A program made the translations under genes and the position numbers. A stretch of DNA of 64,000 nt from Pseudobacteriovorax antillogorgiicola (GTDB taxonomy: Bacteria > Bdellovibrionota_B > Oligoflexia > Oligoflexales > Oligoflexaceae). Below, piece by piece: positions 28,208 to 38,400 of the stretch (the stretch's first letter is position 1; each line of letters opens with the position of its first letter). The notes beneath the pieces are model-generated. The model did no database searches and had not been told where the DNA came from. It saw only the letters and a program-made list of their open reading frames with translations. The DNA is taken from assembly GCF_900177345.1 (NCBI RefSeq), contig NZ_FWZT01000012.1, forward strand, positions 1-64,000, in the 5' to 3' direction.

Positions 28208-29755
28208 ATGAGCATGGTGCCTTTCATCAGACAACGGAATATATCACTCTCCTATCGACTCCTCGCTGGTGTACTGCTTGGCAGCTCGGTCCTGACCTTT
28301 TTTATTACCTTATTTAGCCTTTGGCTCGACTACCAGCAAGGGGTTCGGAGAATTGAAGGTAAACTAAGCCAAATAGAGACACTCTACCTACCTGGTATCA
28401 CCCAAAGCCTTTGGGACCTCAACGACGACCATGTAGATTTGAACCTGAACGGGATCATCAACCTTGGAGACATTCCGTACGCCTACATCGAAACCCAAGG
28501 AGTCATTCAATATTCCTCCGGTACCATGCCAGGAGAAAATCAAAAATCGATCCGATTTCCGGTGATCTACAAAAGAGACAAGACTCGCTACGACCTTGGA
28601 ACTTTGGTCGCGGTTGCTAGCCTTGATGGGGTGGTAGACCGTTTGATTAACCAGGCTCTTTTTGTATTTGCTAGCTCATTTGTGAAAACTCTAATACTTT
28701 CAGCATTTATGCTGATTTTGTTCCACCAAGTGGTGACGCGACACCTACTAAAAATCTCAAGCTATCTAAAGAAAAACCACTTCTTGCGCCCGTCCAAATC
28801 GAGCCGCCTAGTTCTCGACAAGAAATCGGCCTATGGAGACGAGCTGGACCAAGTGGTGCAAGCGATCAATCAGATGCACCAGGAGATCAACCAACACTTT
28901 TCCTATCGAGAGAAGGCTGAGCAAGAGCTTCGTCGCCTAAACTCAAGCTTGGAAGAAGAAGTGAAGCGCAGGATCAAGGAGAACGAGCGGCAGCAGATCA
29001 ATATGCAGAATGCTGCCCGTCTTTCATCCCTTGGCGAGATGGCAGGCAGTATCGCTCATGAAATCAACAACCCGCTGACCATTATCAGTGGCTATGTTTC
29101 CATGCTACGTCGGGGACTTAAGACCAAGTCGCTCCCAGAGCCACAGATGGAGTACATCGGCGAAAGGGTCGAGTCTACTATTGAGCGCATCACAACCATC
29201 ATACAGGGCTTGTTACGCCTATCCAGGGATACTCAAAAAGAGAAGCTCAAGGTCCAAGCCGTCAATCCCATCGTCAAAGATGCGCTCGCGATCTGCCGAG
29301 AAAAGTTTTCAAGCCGAGGGATTGATATTCGCATGACTATTGCTGATGAGGCTCTGCTCGCCCCTTGTAAGCCCGTGGAGATCGGTCAAGTGGTGATCAA
29401 CTTACTCAACAACGCCTATGACGAAGTGATAAAACACACATCCCCTTGGGTAGAAGTCTGCCTCAAGGCCCACGAAGACAAAGTGATCTTAACCGTGACC
29501 GATAGCGGCCTTGGTATTCCCGAGCATCTCCGGCCCAAGTTGCTTGAACCGTTCTTTACCACAAAGCCTCTCGGCAAGGGCACTGGGCTAGGTCTCAGCA
29601 TCTCCCGTGCCATCGCCGAAGATCACCAGGGGCGCCTCTACCTCGATGAGCAGTGGCCCAACACTCGATTTGTATTGGAACTCCCCTCGAAAGAGCATGC
29701 TGATGCAAACCCAACCCCAACGCCAGAACCTGCTCGATGGCACCAGATTCATTGA
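28208..29755 (+). CDS. Membrane sensor histidine kinase (orphan)
   Basis: A 515-residue kinase with transmembrane helices at about 18-40 and 150-173 enclosing a ~110-residue periplasmic sensor. A coiled-coil linker (235-265) is followed by HisKA with the phosphorylated His at 284 in [17 protein letters not shown] and a HATPase domain ([34 protein letters not shown]). The kinase would autophosphorylate and pass phosphate to a response regulator. None lies next to it, so the partner must be elsewhere. Its signal is unknown. It is the first gene after the tRNAs. Confidence 0.9.
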   Translation: MSMVPFIRQRNISLSYRLLAGVLLGSSVLTFFITLFSLWLDYQQGVRRIEGKLSQIETLYLPGITQSLWDLNDDHVDLNLNGIINLGDIPYAYIETQGVIQYSSGTMPGENQKSIRFPVIYKRDKTRYDLGTLVAVASLDGVVDRLINQALFVFASSFVKTLILSAFMLILFHQVVTRHLLKISSYLKKNHFLRPSKSSRLVLDKKSAYGDELDQVVQAINQMHQEINQHFSYREKAEQELRRLNSSLEEEVKRRIKENERQQINMQNAARLSSLGEMAGSIAHEINNPLTIISGYVSMLRRGLKTKSLPEPQMEYIGERVESTIERITTIIQGLLRLSRDTQKEKLKVQAVNPIVKDALAICREKFSSRGIDIRMTIADEALLAPCKPVEIGQVVINLLNNAYDEVIKHTSPWVEVCLKAHEDKVILTVTDSGLGIPEHLRPKLLEPFFTTKPLGKGTGLGLSISRAIAEDHQGRLYLDEQWPNTRFVLELPSKEHADANPTPTPEPARWHQIH

Positions 29756-29842
29756 CCAGGACAATTTGCAGATTCCGTTGAAAATGCTAGATTTTTGTTA
29801 TACTTATGGGTTGTTTATAACAGCTAGCAGAGGAATCGAGCC

Positions 29843-30520
29843 ATGACTGATGCGAAGTCTTACTGGGAACGTTACTACGCTGAAAAAAAGTTTGTAGACG
29901 GCAAAGCCCCAAACTCTTTTCTCGTGGATATGCTTCCCCGGTTGCAAAAGGGGAAGGTATTAGATGTCGCTATGGGCGAGGGCTCCAACGCTTGCTACCT
30001 GGCTCAGAAGGGCTTCGAAGTGAAGGGCTTCGATATTTCGAAAACTGCGGTCGAGCGCGCCAAGTCCTTAGCAAAGGAGATGTCCTTGGAACTGGATGCT
30101 CAGCAGGCTGACCTTGACCTCTATCTGATGGGCTTGATGGAGTATGACTCGATAATTATGACTTACTTCCGCCCAGGAGTTACCCGCTACTATAGCAATA
30201 TCATCAGTGCCCTAAAGCAGGGCGGAACCTTATTGGTCCACTCATATTCACAGCAGCAAATGAACGAAGCCATCGGCCGAGATGAAGACTATCGGAACTT
30301 CTACTTTTCTAGTAACGAGATTCTCAAGAACCTATCCGGAATGAAAATCCTGTTTTATCAAGAAGGATTGATCGATGGTAAGCACATCGTGCAATGCCTC
30401 GCCCAAAAGCCTGTGGAAAAGGATGCTGCTAAACTGGGGCTCTTCGACATGCACACCAAAGGGCATGACAAAAGTAAATCTAAGCAGCTTGAGCTAGCTG
30501 AAAACCTATTCAAAAAATAG
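29843..30520 (+). CDS. SAM-dependent methyltransferase, TehB/thiopurine-type fold
   Basis: A 225-residue class I methyltransferase. An N-terminal SYWERYYAEKKFVDGKAPN leads to the SAM motif GKVLDVAMGEGSNACYLA (about 38-55) and GFEVKGFDISKTAVERAK. This start is typical of TehB-like tellurite/small-molecule methyltransferases. The C-terminal 30 residues are charged and unlike the family. The substrate cannot be predicted. It lies 87 bases after the histidine kinase on the same strand and ends at a converging hairpin with htpG. Confidence 0.75.
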   Translation: MTDAKSYWERYYAEKKFVDGKAPNSFLVDMLPRLQKGKVLDVAMGEGSNACYLAQKGFEVKGFDISKTAVERAKSLAKEMSLELDAQQADLDLYLMGLMEYDSIIMTYFRPGVTRYYSNIISALKQGGTLLVHSYSQQQMNEAIGRDEDYRNFYFSSNEILKNLSGMKILFYQEGLIDGKHIVQCLAQKPVEKDAAKLGLFDMHTKGHDKSKSKQLELAENLFKK

Positions 30521-30554
30521 AGCCGGCATCGAAGATTAGAGATATTGAGGTTTG

Positions 30555-30583
30555 AGCATCGGTTGCAGGCTGCAACCGATGCT
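30555..30583. terminator. Strong hairpin between convergent genes
   Basis: AGCATCGGTTGCAG and CTGCAACCGATGCT are perfect 14-base inverted repeats around one central base, 35 bases after the methyltransferase stop and 15 bases after the htpG stop on the other strand. Neither strand has a U run after it. It may act on both transcripts as a factor-dependent stop or 3' stabiliser. Confidence 0.5.
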
Positions 30584-30597
30584 GATTAGGAGTCAGA

Positions 30598-32517
30598 TTA
30601 AGCGTTGGTTTCCGTCATCAAGCTTGCAATCTGCTTTGAGAACTTAAGAGGATCTTCAATCGGAGAACCTTCCGTTAGAAGTGCCTGATTGTAAAGAATC
30701 TCTGCCCAGACCTTTTGCTTGTCTTCTGTTAGGCCCTTCATCTTCGCGAAAACAGGGTGGTCAGGGTTGATCTCCATGATTCGCTTGGACTTTGGCATCG
30801 ATTGACCCATAGCTTCCATCATTCGCTCCATACGTGCTGACGGATCGTAGGCGCCTGAAACGAGGCAGCAAGGAGAATCCACCAATCGCGGTGAAATCTT
30901 CACTTCCTTCACATTTTCGGCAACCGCTCCTTGGATGGTATCAATCAAACCTTTGTATTCTTTTTCCTTGGTTTTGATTTCTTTCTCTTTTGCCTTCTTC
31001 TCGTCTTCATCATCGAGTTCAAGACCTTCTTTGGTGATACTACGCAAGTCTTTCTCGTCGTACTTCGCAATTGATTGCATCACCCACTCATCAACTGGAT
31101 CTACGCAGTAAAGCACTTCAAAGCCTTTTTCTTTTAACATTTCAAGATAAGGGCTGCATTCTACCTGCTTGATTGACTCGCCAGTGATGTAGTAAATTTC
31201 TTTTTGCTTCTCTTTCATCCGCTCGACGTACTCTTTCAAAGTCGTTAGAGCACCCGTCTCATTGCTATGGAAGAGGGCAAGATCTTGTAGTTTATCTTTG
31301 TTACCAACATCGTTGGCAAGACCTTCTTTAAGAGTAGCACCAAAGTTTTTCCAAATTCCTTCGTACTTTTCACGATCTTTGCTCATCATTTGCTTTAGGC
31401 TACGAATCAACTTGGAAACGACTGCCTTCTTGATAGCTTGGATCTGCCGATCTTTCTGGAGGATTTCACGTGATACGTTTAGAGACAGGTCATTGGCCTC
31501 GATCACACCCTTCACAAAGCGGAAGTATGGTGGTAGCAGCTCTTCGCAGTTGTCCATGATGAACACACGGTTTACGTAGAGCGAAAGCCCCCACTTTGTA
31601 TCCCGATAGTTGTAATCAAAAGGTTGCTGCGACGGGATGAACATCAGTGCCGTGAACTCTTGCGCACCCTCAGCTTTATAGTAGATGCGTTCCGTAGGCT
31701 CTGACCAATCATGAGTCACATGCTTATAAAACTCGTTGTACTCTTCTTCACTAACTTGGCTCGGATCTTTGAGCCATACAGCCTTGCGACTGTTCAGAGT
31801 TTCGTCTTCAATGGTAGTTTTGGTCTTGCCTTCGATAGGCTTGTCGTCTTTATCAAGCTCTGGTTCCTCACGAACCACTTCCATTTTGATGGGGAAGTCA
31901 ATAAAGTCGGAATACTTCTTAATCGTGCTCTTTAGGGTCCATTGATCGGTGAAGTCCTGAGCCGATTCGTCATCACCAAAGTCTTTCAGGTGCAGAGTAA
32001 TGGTTGTTCCATTACCTTCCGGACGGGTCGTCTTATCGATCGAAAACGATCCATCTCCGGTAGATTCCCAGATGACAGCTTCATCAAGACCGGCCTTCTG
32101 AGTCACTACAGTCACCTTATCAGCAACCATGAACGAGGAATAGAAACCGACACCAAACTGCCCAATCAGCTCAGGGGAGTCTTGAAGGTCTTTGGCTTTT
32201 TTCAAGAACTCTTTGGTTCCCGACCGAGCAATGGTTCCTAGGTTTTCTAAAACTTCGTCATAGCTCATACCCACGCCAGTATCAGAGATCGTGAGTGTTT
32301 TTTCGTCTTTATTTGGAGTCAAACGGATATGCTTCTCAGCACCGGATGTCTTAAGTTCTGAGTTAGCGGCTTCTTCAAACCTTAGCTTATCCAAAGCATC
32401 CGAGGCGTTAGAGACCAATTCCCTGAGAAAAATCTCCCGGTGAGAGTACAAGGAGTGGACCATGAGGTCTAAGATTTCTTTGACTTCTGCCTGAAATTGT
32501 TTGGTTTCTTTTGCCAT
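30598..32517 (-). CDS. htpG: Hsp90 family chaperone HtpG
   Basis: A 639-residue ATP-dependent chaperone (E. coli homologue 624). The GHKL ATPase domain has [23 protein letters not shown] and [15 protein letters not shown]. The middle domain has [22 protein letters not shown] and [14 protein letters not shown]. The C-terminal domain follows. The ATG at 32517 (MAKETKQF) is preferred, with GAGGA five bases upstream; the frame also runs to a TTG at 32529, but that codon overlaps this ribosome site. A heat-shock-like promoter lies upstream (32588-32615). Confidence 0.97.
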
Positions 32518-32587
32518 TTTTGTCCTCAATAAGGTTTAGCCGAGTCTTCGTAGTTTCGTGGTCGCAAGGCACCACATCCGAATGCAA

Positions 32588-32615
32588 AGATGAGTCTCCC
32601 TAGGCACTTGTCAAG
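32588..32615 (-). promoter_or_regulatory. Candidate sigma-32-like heat-shock promoter of htpG
   Basis: On the minus strand, CTTGACA at 32615-32609 is followed, after 13 bases, by ACTCATCT at 32595-32588. The consensus is CTTGAAA and CCCCATnT. The same TTGACA could also be a housekeeping -35, but no good TATAAT follows at 17 bases. Transcription would begin about 60 bases before the htpG ATG. Confidence 0.45.
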
Positions 32616-32621
32616 GGAGGA

Positions 32622-32640
32622 CCAGCAAAATTTTTGCTGG
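32622..32640. repeat. Palindrome upstream of the htpG promoter
   Basis: CCAGCAAAA and TTTTGCTGG form nine-base inverted repeats around one base, directly upstream of the candidate htpG promoter. It could be an operator or a terminator of minus-strand transcription entering from the right (from the small gene at 32818-33126). Confidence 0.35.
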
Positions 32641-32817
32641 CGCCAGAAAACCAGAAACTTTTGGACGCACTTGGCAAATCCCTCGAGCCTCTCCAATCAC
32701 GACTACCGAGCTTGCGTCAAGGCGTACCTACCCCTGGGAGCTTCTTGATATTTTTAGATTTTCTAGAAGTTTAGATAGGCATTTCAGGCGCTAAGCAATT
32801 CAAGCGCCCGATAATTC

Positions 32818-33126
32818 TTACAAGTCAGCAGGGCGCTTGGGGTTCTTAGTCCCCTTAACCAAAGATAGGAAGGCATTCGTTTCACGTCGATATGGCTGTA
32901 AATCACTCTGAAAGCGGCCTTGCCCCTCATCATCATCGCCGCCCGGCCCTTTGGTAATGTAGTCATAAAGAAGGCTTCGCGAGCGCACGAGAAAGCGATC
33001 TGGCATAACATTCTCATTTTGACTTATTGAATCGTCCACAATATTCTCCAAAAATGAACGCAAATATGGGTAGTACTCATGGAGGACATCGAAGTAAATT
33101 CTCTTTCCCACCAACCATTTTACCAT
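32818..33126 (-). CDS. Hypothetical 102-residue protein
   Basis: The frame encodes 102 residues without signal peptide or membrane segment. It is aromatic and charged (YFDVLHEYYPYLRSFLENIVDD; GPGGDDDEGQGRF) and ends NPKRPADL. I do not recognise it. The ribosome site is weak. An overlapping frame at 32784-33017 is less protein-like. It lies alone on the minus strand upstream of htpG and divergent from the DUF2225-like gene. Confidence 0.4.
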   Translation of the reverse strand: MVKWLVGKRIYFDVLHEYYPYLRSFLENIVDDSISQNENVMPDRFLVRSRSLLYDYITKGPGGDDDEGQGRFQSDLQPYRRETNAFLSLVKGTKNPKRPADL

Positions 33127-33293
33127 CGCACCGAGCCGATGAGATCTTTTTAAGAAGCTTAAATTCTAGTCGATTTTTTAGAAGCCTCTAAGGGCTCACA
33201 GAGTCTAAGGATTTCCAATAAAACACCGATACCGACCCTAGTTTTAATGTCGCAAAAGTAAAAATTGCTTCGACATAGAGATTGAGGTTTGCT

Positions 33294-34385
33294 TTGTCCC
33301 GCGTAACTCGATTAACACCATTTCAACCGGTTACGATTGCTTGCCCGATCTGTGAGCATGAACAGCAACACCATAAAATTAAAGCAACATTGTACACAGA
33401 AAAAAATCGAGATATCGACCTTAGACCTCGTCGGGTTGATTGGAACCCAAAAGTTTCGCCCAAGGTTGATCCTAAACTCTACTACTTCTGGCACTGCAAG
33501 CATTGTAATTTTTGTGCCGACTATGTCTTCTATCAAAGCCCTTTTAAAGAAGGCAATATGAGCCCCATGCGATTCCGTAAGCACCTCGCTAAGTCTCTCG
33601 ATCGGGACCCTAATTTTCCCGCAGTACTAGCCGTACTGGATCCATCGTCGGAAAGTGAAAAATCCGACTTTATGCGCACTATACGCCGCAACTTGCTAGC
33701 CATTTACGAATTAGAGGCCGTTGAGGAAGTCCGCGATCGCGAGTGTCTTCAAATAGGCGCATACTATCTGCGCCTTGCCTGGCTCATACGTGATATCAAG
33801 TCTTCGAAGATGAAGGCGGATCGCTATAAAATTCCCACCAGAAACCTCTTGGGCAAGATTCGAAAGGTATGGCCAAAGGTGGCTTTGACCGAGCGAGACA
33901 TGTTGATGCAAGCCGTAAAGTATTATCACATCGGACTTAATAAATCCCAGGTGGTCAGCACCACTCCTATGGAAATTCAGATCAACCTCATTATCGCCCG
34001 CATACAGCTCCAAATGGGTGCTTTGGATGAAGGTCAGAAGGCACTGATTGTTGCTAAAAAGAAGGCAACTCAATTCGCCAGTATTGCCCAAAAGAAAGAA
34101 AAAGAAGGCCGGCTCAGTGCCGATGATATCGATCGCATGACAACCGCTGCATCGAAGTCAGTATCACTTGTGAGAAACGTAGAGACCATTTTCGAAAAGT
34201 TGCGCGACGCCAAGCTTGAAAGAAAACTCAATGAAGCCATGGACCTCCTAAAAGAATCCACTGAAACAGACTTGGAGGCACGACGTGAAATTCTTCGCAG
34301 CAAAGGATTCGAAGAGAAGGTCGTTTTGAAGGCTTGTCCGCCTATTAAAAAGAAAGGCTTGCTGGAGTTCCTGAAATCAGGGTAA
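33294..34385 (+). CDS. DUF2225-like zinc-ribbon protein with helical repeat tail
   Basis: About 363 residues. The N-terminal part has CPICEHEQQHH (about 20) and CKHCNFCADY (about 72), two Cys pairs that should bind zinc, framing the DUF2225-like segment RDIDLRPR...YYFWHCKHC. The remaining ~270 residues are helical, Lys-rich and TPR-like (ALDEGQKALIVAKKKA). A cytoplasmic role is likely; function is unknown. The TTG at 33294 is chosen for its GAGG six bases upstream, though the frame is open to a TTG at 33282. No ATG is present near the start. Confidence 0.7.
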   Translation: MSRVTRLTPFQPVTIACPICEHEQQHHKIKATLYTEKNRDIDLRPRRVDWNPKVSPKVDPKLYYFWHCKHCNFCADYVFYQSPFKEGNMSPMRFRKHLAKSLDRDPNFPAVLAVLDPSSESEKSDFMRTIRRNLLAIYELEAVEEVRDRECLQIGAYYLRLAWLIRDIKSSKMKADRYKIPTRNLLGKIRKVWPKVALTERDMLMQAVKYYHIGLNKSQVVSTTPMEIQINLIIARIQLQMGALDEGQKALIVAKKKATQFASIAQKKEKEGRLSADDIDRMTTAASKSVSLVRNVETIFEKLRDAKLERKLNEAMDLLKESTETDLEARREILRSKGFEEKVVLKACPPIKKKGLLEFLKSG

Positions 34386-34421
34386 GTATGCAGCTCATAT
34401 GTCATAGAATTGAGATTGGAT

Positions 34422-34862
34422 ATGACCTTAGCTATTAACATTATCGTTCTTATTATCGGTGGGCTCTTAGCGCTGCAGGGGGTGATCAACGCGAAACTTT
34501 CGAGTTATCTACCTCACCCTTTACAAGCGGCGGTAATTTCCTTTTCTGTGGGCACGACAGTGCTTCTCGCACTTTCATTATTAACTGGAGAAAGCCCTCC
34601 TAGCCTAAGCCAATGGCGATCTATTCCATGGTATCTGTTCATCGGTGGCTTACTAGGTGCGCTAATGGTAAGCAGCGCTATCCTTTTGATTCCTAAGATC
34701 GGTGCCACTTCGTTTATCGGCGGCATCATCGTTGGCCAGCTTATAGCAGCTCTTCTCTTGGACCACTTCGGGGTTCTCGGTCTTGACATAAGGCCGATCA
34801 ATAGCCAAAGAATACTTGGAGTGGTGCTACTGATTGCTGGCTTTCTTCTCACCAGAAGATAA
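34422..34862 (+). CDS. YdcZ/DUF606 family small multidrug-type membrane protein
   Basis: A 146-residue integral membrane protein with about five helices. It contains the family-like segments GGLLALQGVINAKLSSYLPHPLQAAVISFSVGT and IGATSFIGGIIVGQLIAALLLDHFG. YdcZ-type proteins belong to the drug/metabolite transporter superfamily; the substrate is unknown and many occur as pairs, but no partner is adjacent. The ATG at 34422 is preferred to the TTG at 34410 that shares its frame. Confidence 0.8.
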   Translation: MTLAINIIVLIIGGLLALQGVINAKLSSYLPHPLQAAVISFSVGTTVLLALSLLTGESPPSLSQWRSIPWYLFIGGLLGALMVSSAILLIPKIGATSFIGGIIVGQLIAALLLDHFGVLGLDIRPINSQRILGVVLLIAGFLLTRR

Positions 34863-34875
34863 ATTGGTTTCCGCT

Positions 34876-34906
34876 CAAAAAAAAACAGGCCACCTCGATG
34901 AGGTGG
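34876..34906 (-). terminator. Intrinsic terminator on the minus strand
   Basis: On the minus strand, CCACCTC and GAGGTGG form a seven-base stem with a three-base loop, followed three to four bases later by nine consecutive U residues. No annotated minus-strand gene ends nearby (czcA ends at 35419), so it must stop a separate minus-strand RNA or long read-through. Confidence 0.75.
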
Positions 34907-35036
34907 ACCCGCAAGAGTGAGGAGCAAAACATCACATGGGTCTGGAACCCAAAAAGCTAGTGGCCAAAACCACCAGGTGAGAGATTCATTTTCCTCAAAT
35001 CATCCTAATTTGAGAGAGGGTTTGACCAGAGGTCAA
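34876..35036 (-). ncRNA. Candidate structured small RNA
   Basis: Reading leftward, four short hairpins precede the terminator at 34876-34906. They are TTGACC/GGTCAA (35022-35036), CTCAAAT/ATTTGAG (34994-35014), CTGGTGG/CCACTAG with one mismatch (34957-34976), and GGGT/ACCC (34938-34950). There is no reading frame. The series plus a U tract looks like a trans-acting RNA of ~150 bases. I see no clear promoter, so the 5' end is not fixed. Confidence 0.35.
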
Positions 35037-35398
35037 TGAGACCAGACGTCCTGTCAGCTGTGGTCAATCCAAGGTTTCCTTTTCCATGTACTAAGATAAA
35101 AGCAAGTGCCAGGCCAAATTTTCTGGCAATAGAGCCCTATGAATCCAGTATCTTAAGCGAGACAGAGAAAGGTAGACTCTTAACACATCGGCCAAACTTC
35201 CTATCAAGAAGCAACTTAAACATCTAATAATATTGAAAGTTCATTGGTCATCGAGACCGAAACGGCAGGCTTGAGTCAATCGTGGCATCACAAATCAACA
35301 CAAATGCTTATAATTACTTGAAAATATGGGATAGTTTACAGTTATAAAGGCCTTGAATAGAGTTAGTAGTGGGTTCTACCATAGGAAATGCAATAAGC
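35037..35398. other. Intergenic stretch between the candidate small RNA and czcA
   Basis: About 360 bases without a gene I can support. A 63-codon plus-strand frame from 35036 lacks a ribosome site and shows no protein-like pattern. The direct repeat GACCAGA occurs at 35024-35030 and 35040-35046, at the stretch's left edge. Nothing else stands out. Confidence 0.4.
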
Positions 35399-35414
35399 GG
35401 GCCCAAAAGGGCCC
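35399..35414 (-). terminator. Hairpin after the czc operon
   Basis: Two GGGCCC blocks (each self-complementary) flank AAAA, giving a six-base GC stem with a tetraloop five bases past the czcA stop. The following minus-strand sequence is only mildly U-rich, so it is a moderate terminator. Confidence 0.5.
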
Positions 35415-35418
35415 TCGA

Positions 35419-38400
35419 TCACGGGCTTTCTACAGCAGAGTCTAACCATGGTTCTACAAGGCTGTAGAGCACAGGAAGGCAAATTAAGGTAAGGAAGGAA
35501 GCCGTTAGGATGCCGCCTACCACAACCGCAGCTAGGGGCCTTTGCACTTCCGCTCCCATACCTGTCGACAGCATCATGGGGAGGAAGCCTAGGGCATCGG
35601 TCAGAGCGGTCATCAGAATTGGACGAAGACGCATCCTAGAGCCTTCTAGAATTAACTCTTTGCCACTCATCCCCGCAGCTCTCAATTGGTTGAGATAGCT
35701 CATCAGCACCACCCCATTGAGCACAGCGATCCCCGAAAGGGCAATAAAGCCAATAGCCGCCGAAATGCTAAAATCTAGGCCATTGAGCTTCAAGCCGATC
35801 ACCCCACCAAGAAGTGCCATCGGCAGGGAGGTAAAGATCAAGATGGTCTGTAGACTGTTTTTAAAGGCTGTGTAGACCATCGCTAGTACTAAAAACAAGG
35901 CTAGGGGCACAAGGTACATCAAGCGTTCTCGCGCCTGGCTCAGATTTTTAAAGCTCCCCCCCCATTCCACATAATAGCCTGGTGGCAACATAAGCTGCTC
36001 GCTAATGAGTTCCTGCGCTTCAAGGACAAAACTCTGGGTATCCCGCCCCCTGATATTGATCAACACGGCTGTTCTCTTTTGGCTAGCCTCCCGTCGAATA
36101 TCACTGTAGGTCTCAACAAACTCCATGGTGGCTAGATCTTTTAAGGGGGTCGTGAGATTCTCAGCAGCACCGACAGGCAGCTGTTCCAGGCTGGCCAAGC
36201 TATTACGATCCTGCTCCTTCAGCCGAACATAGATCGGGAAACGAACAACTCCATCGTAGAAAAAGCCAGCTTGAGTTCCACCCACAGCGGTTTCTACAGT
36301 CGATATTACCTCTTCCTTAGGAATTCCAAAATGCATCAATGCACTTGTTTTGGGCTCAATACGAAGGAGCGGCGAGGTACCTTTAATCTCCTCTTCGACA
36401 TCTCCTGCTCCCGGAATCGTCCTCAAAATCGATGAGGCCTGTTGAGCCAAGCGATCAAGTTCCGCAGTATCAGGACCATAGACCTTCAATGCAACATCGG
36501 CACGCACACCTTCTAGAAGTTCATTAAACCTCAACTGAATAGGCTGTGAGAAAATCAAACGCTGACCTGGAATTTCTTGCTCAAATGTTTCTTTGATGGC
36601 TTGAATCAATTCCACCTTGGTCCGTGGTTTGCCGTTAATCGCCGGCCAAAGGTCCCCGCTTTTGAGCAAAACGTAGGTATCTGAAAGATTGATCCCCATA
36701 GGATCAGTGGCTATCTCTGCCGTCCCCATACGAGCGATCACCCGAGCCACCTCAGGAAACTCTAACAAAGCCTTCTCCGAGATCTTTTGCATAGCAACCG
36801 CTTGCTCGACACTTATATCCGTTGGCCTCACAAACTGGATGGCAATAGAACCTTCATCTAACTGAGGTAAAAACTCTGAACCACTGGTGCTGAGAAGATA
36901 TCCACCAAGACCAACAGCACCCAACAAAGTGGCAACGATTAGCAATCGAACCCGTAAGACTCCCTTGAGAAGGATCTCATAGCCCTGTTGGAGTTTTGCC
37001 ATGACCCATGGCGGCTTTGCAGATAGATTGCCTGGAAGAATCAGGCCTGCTAGTGCAGGGACAACTGAGAATGAAAGGATGAAACCTGTTGTAAGTGCAA
37101 AACAGAAGGTTAAGGCCATGGGTACGAACATCTTACCTTCAACACCTTCTAAAGCAAAGATCGGTAGGAAAACGATGACAATAATCAACTGACCGAAACC
37201 AGCGGCTCGACGAATCTCGATGGTGCCATCTGTCACCGCTTGCTTGATCTCTCCTCGAAGTAGGGGGCGCCCCAGAGCTTGGCAACGCTGTTGGATCACA
37301 CGAACGCAGTTATCAATAACAATAACTGCACCATCGATGATAATCCCAAAGTCCAACGCTCCTAGACTCATCAGATTCCCTGATACTTTGAAGACTTTCA
37401 TAAAAACAAAGGTTCCCAGCATCGCCAGGGGAATCGTGATTGCAGTGATGGCTGCAACTCTGATGTTTCCTACAAGAATCATCAGAACGACAACCACCAA
37501 TAAGGCCCCATAGGTCAGATTCTCACGCACGGTAAAAAGTGTTTGATCCACAAGATCGGAGCGATTGTAGAGTGTTTTTAGTTCCACATGATCGGGGAGA
37601 GACTTTTGGATCTGGCTTAAGCTGCTTTCTACCTCATTCGCTGTGGCACGGCTGTTTTCACCAGCAAGCATCAGGATGGTGCCCATGATGGTTTCCCGGC
37701 CATCCACTGTCGCCGCACCGGTGCGAAGCTCCTTGCCTAAGCTCACTTCAGCAATATCACCAATGGTGATCGTTTTAAACAAGGGCAACCTCTTGACCGG
37801 GATATTTTCTATATCTTCAATCGAACTGATGAGGCCCTTGCCTTGCACCAAGAATTGTTCGGCTGTCTGCTGGATGTAACCTCCTCCAGCATTGCGATTG
37901 TTTACCTCCAAAGCTTCTACGATACTCTCAATGTGGATACCGTATTTGGCCATTTCCTCTAACTTCGGGTGAACGTGGTACTGTTTTTCAAAGCCACCGA
38001 TGGTATTGACCTCCGCCACCCCTGAAAGCTTTAAAAGCCGTGGCTTAATAGTCCACTCTTGAATCGTACGCAGTTCCATGAGCTGCCTAACACGAGCATC
38101 ACCTTCTGCTGGCTCTTTGACATCGAGGGAGTAGAAAAAGATTTCTCCGAGCCCAGTAGAAATTGGCCCCAACTCGGGATCTAAACCTGGTGGCAAATTT
38201 TCACGGACGGACTGCAACTTTTCAGACACGAGCTGCCGTGCCCAATAGATATCAGTACCTTCCTCAAAAACAATCGTCACCTGAGACAGACCGAACCGAG
38301 AAATAGACCGCACTTCCTCAACAGCGGGCAGGCCTCCCATAGCGCTTTCCACCGGATAGGTAATAAACCGCTCAATCTCCTCGGGAACCAAACCCTTCAC

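Noticed and set aside
32784-33017. 77-codon minus-strand frame overlapping the 102-residue hypothetical gene
   Set aside because: Same strand, different frame; the 102-residue frame has the more protein-like composition.
33312-33584. A 90-codon minus-strand frame opposite the DUF2225-like gene
   Set aside because: It lies antisense to a gene with clear zinc-ribbon motifs, so it is a shadow.
35036-35227. A 63-codon plus-strand frame in the czcA-ydcZ gap
   Set aside because: No ribosome site, no protein-like pattern, and it overlaps the structured region.
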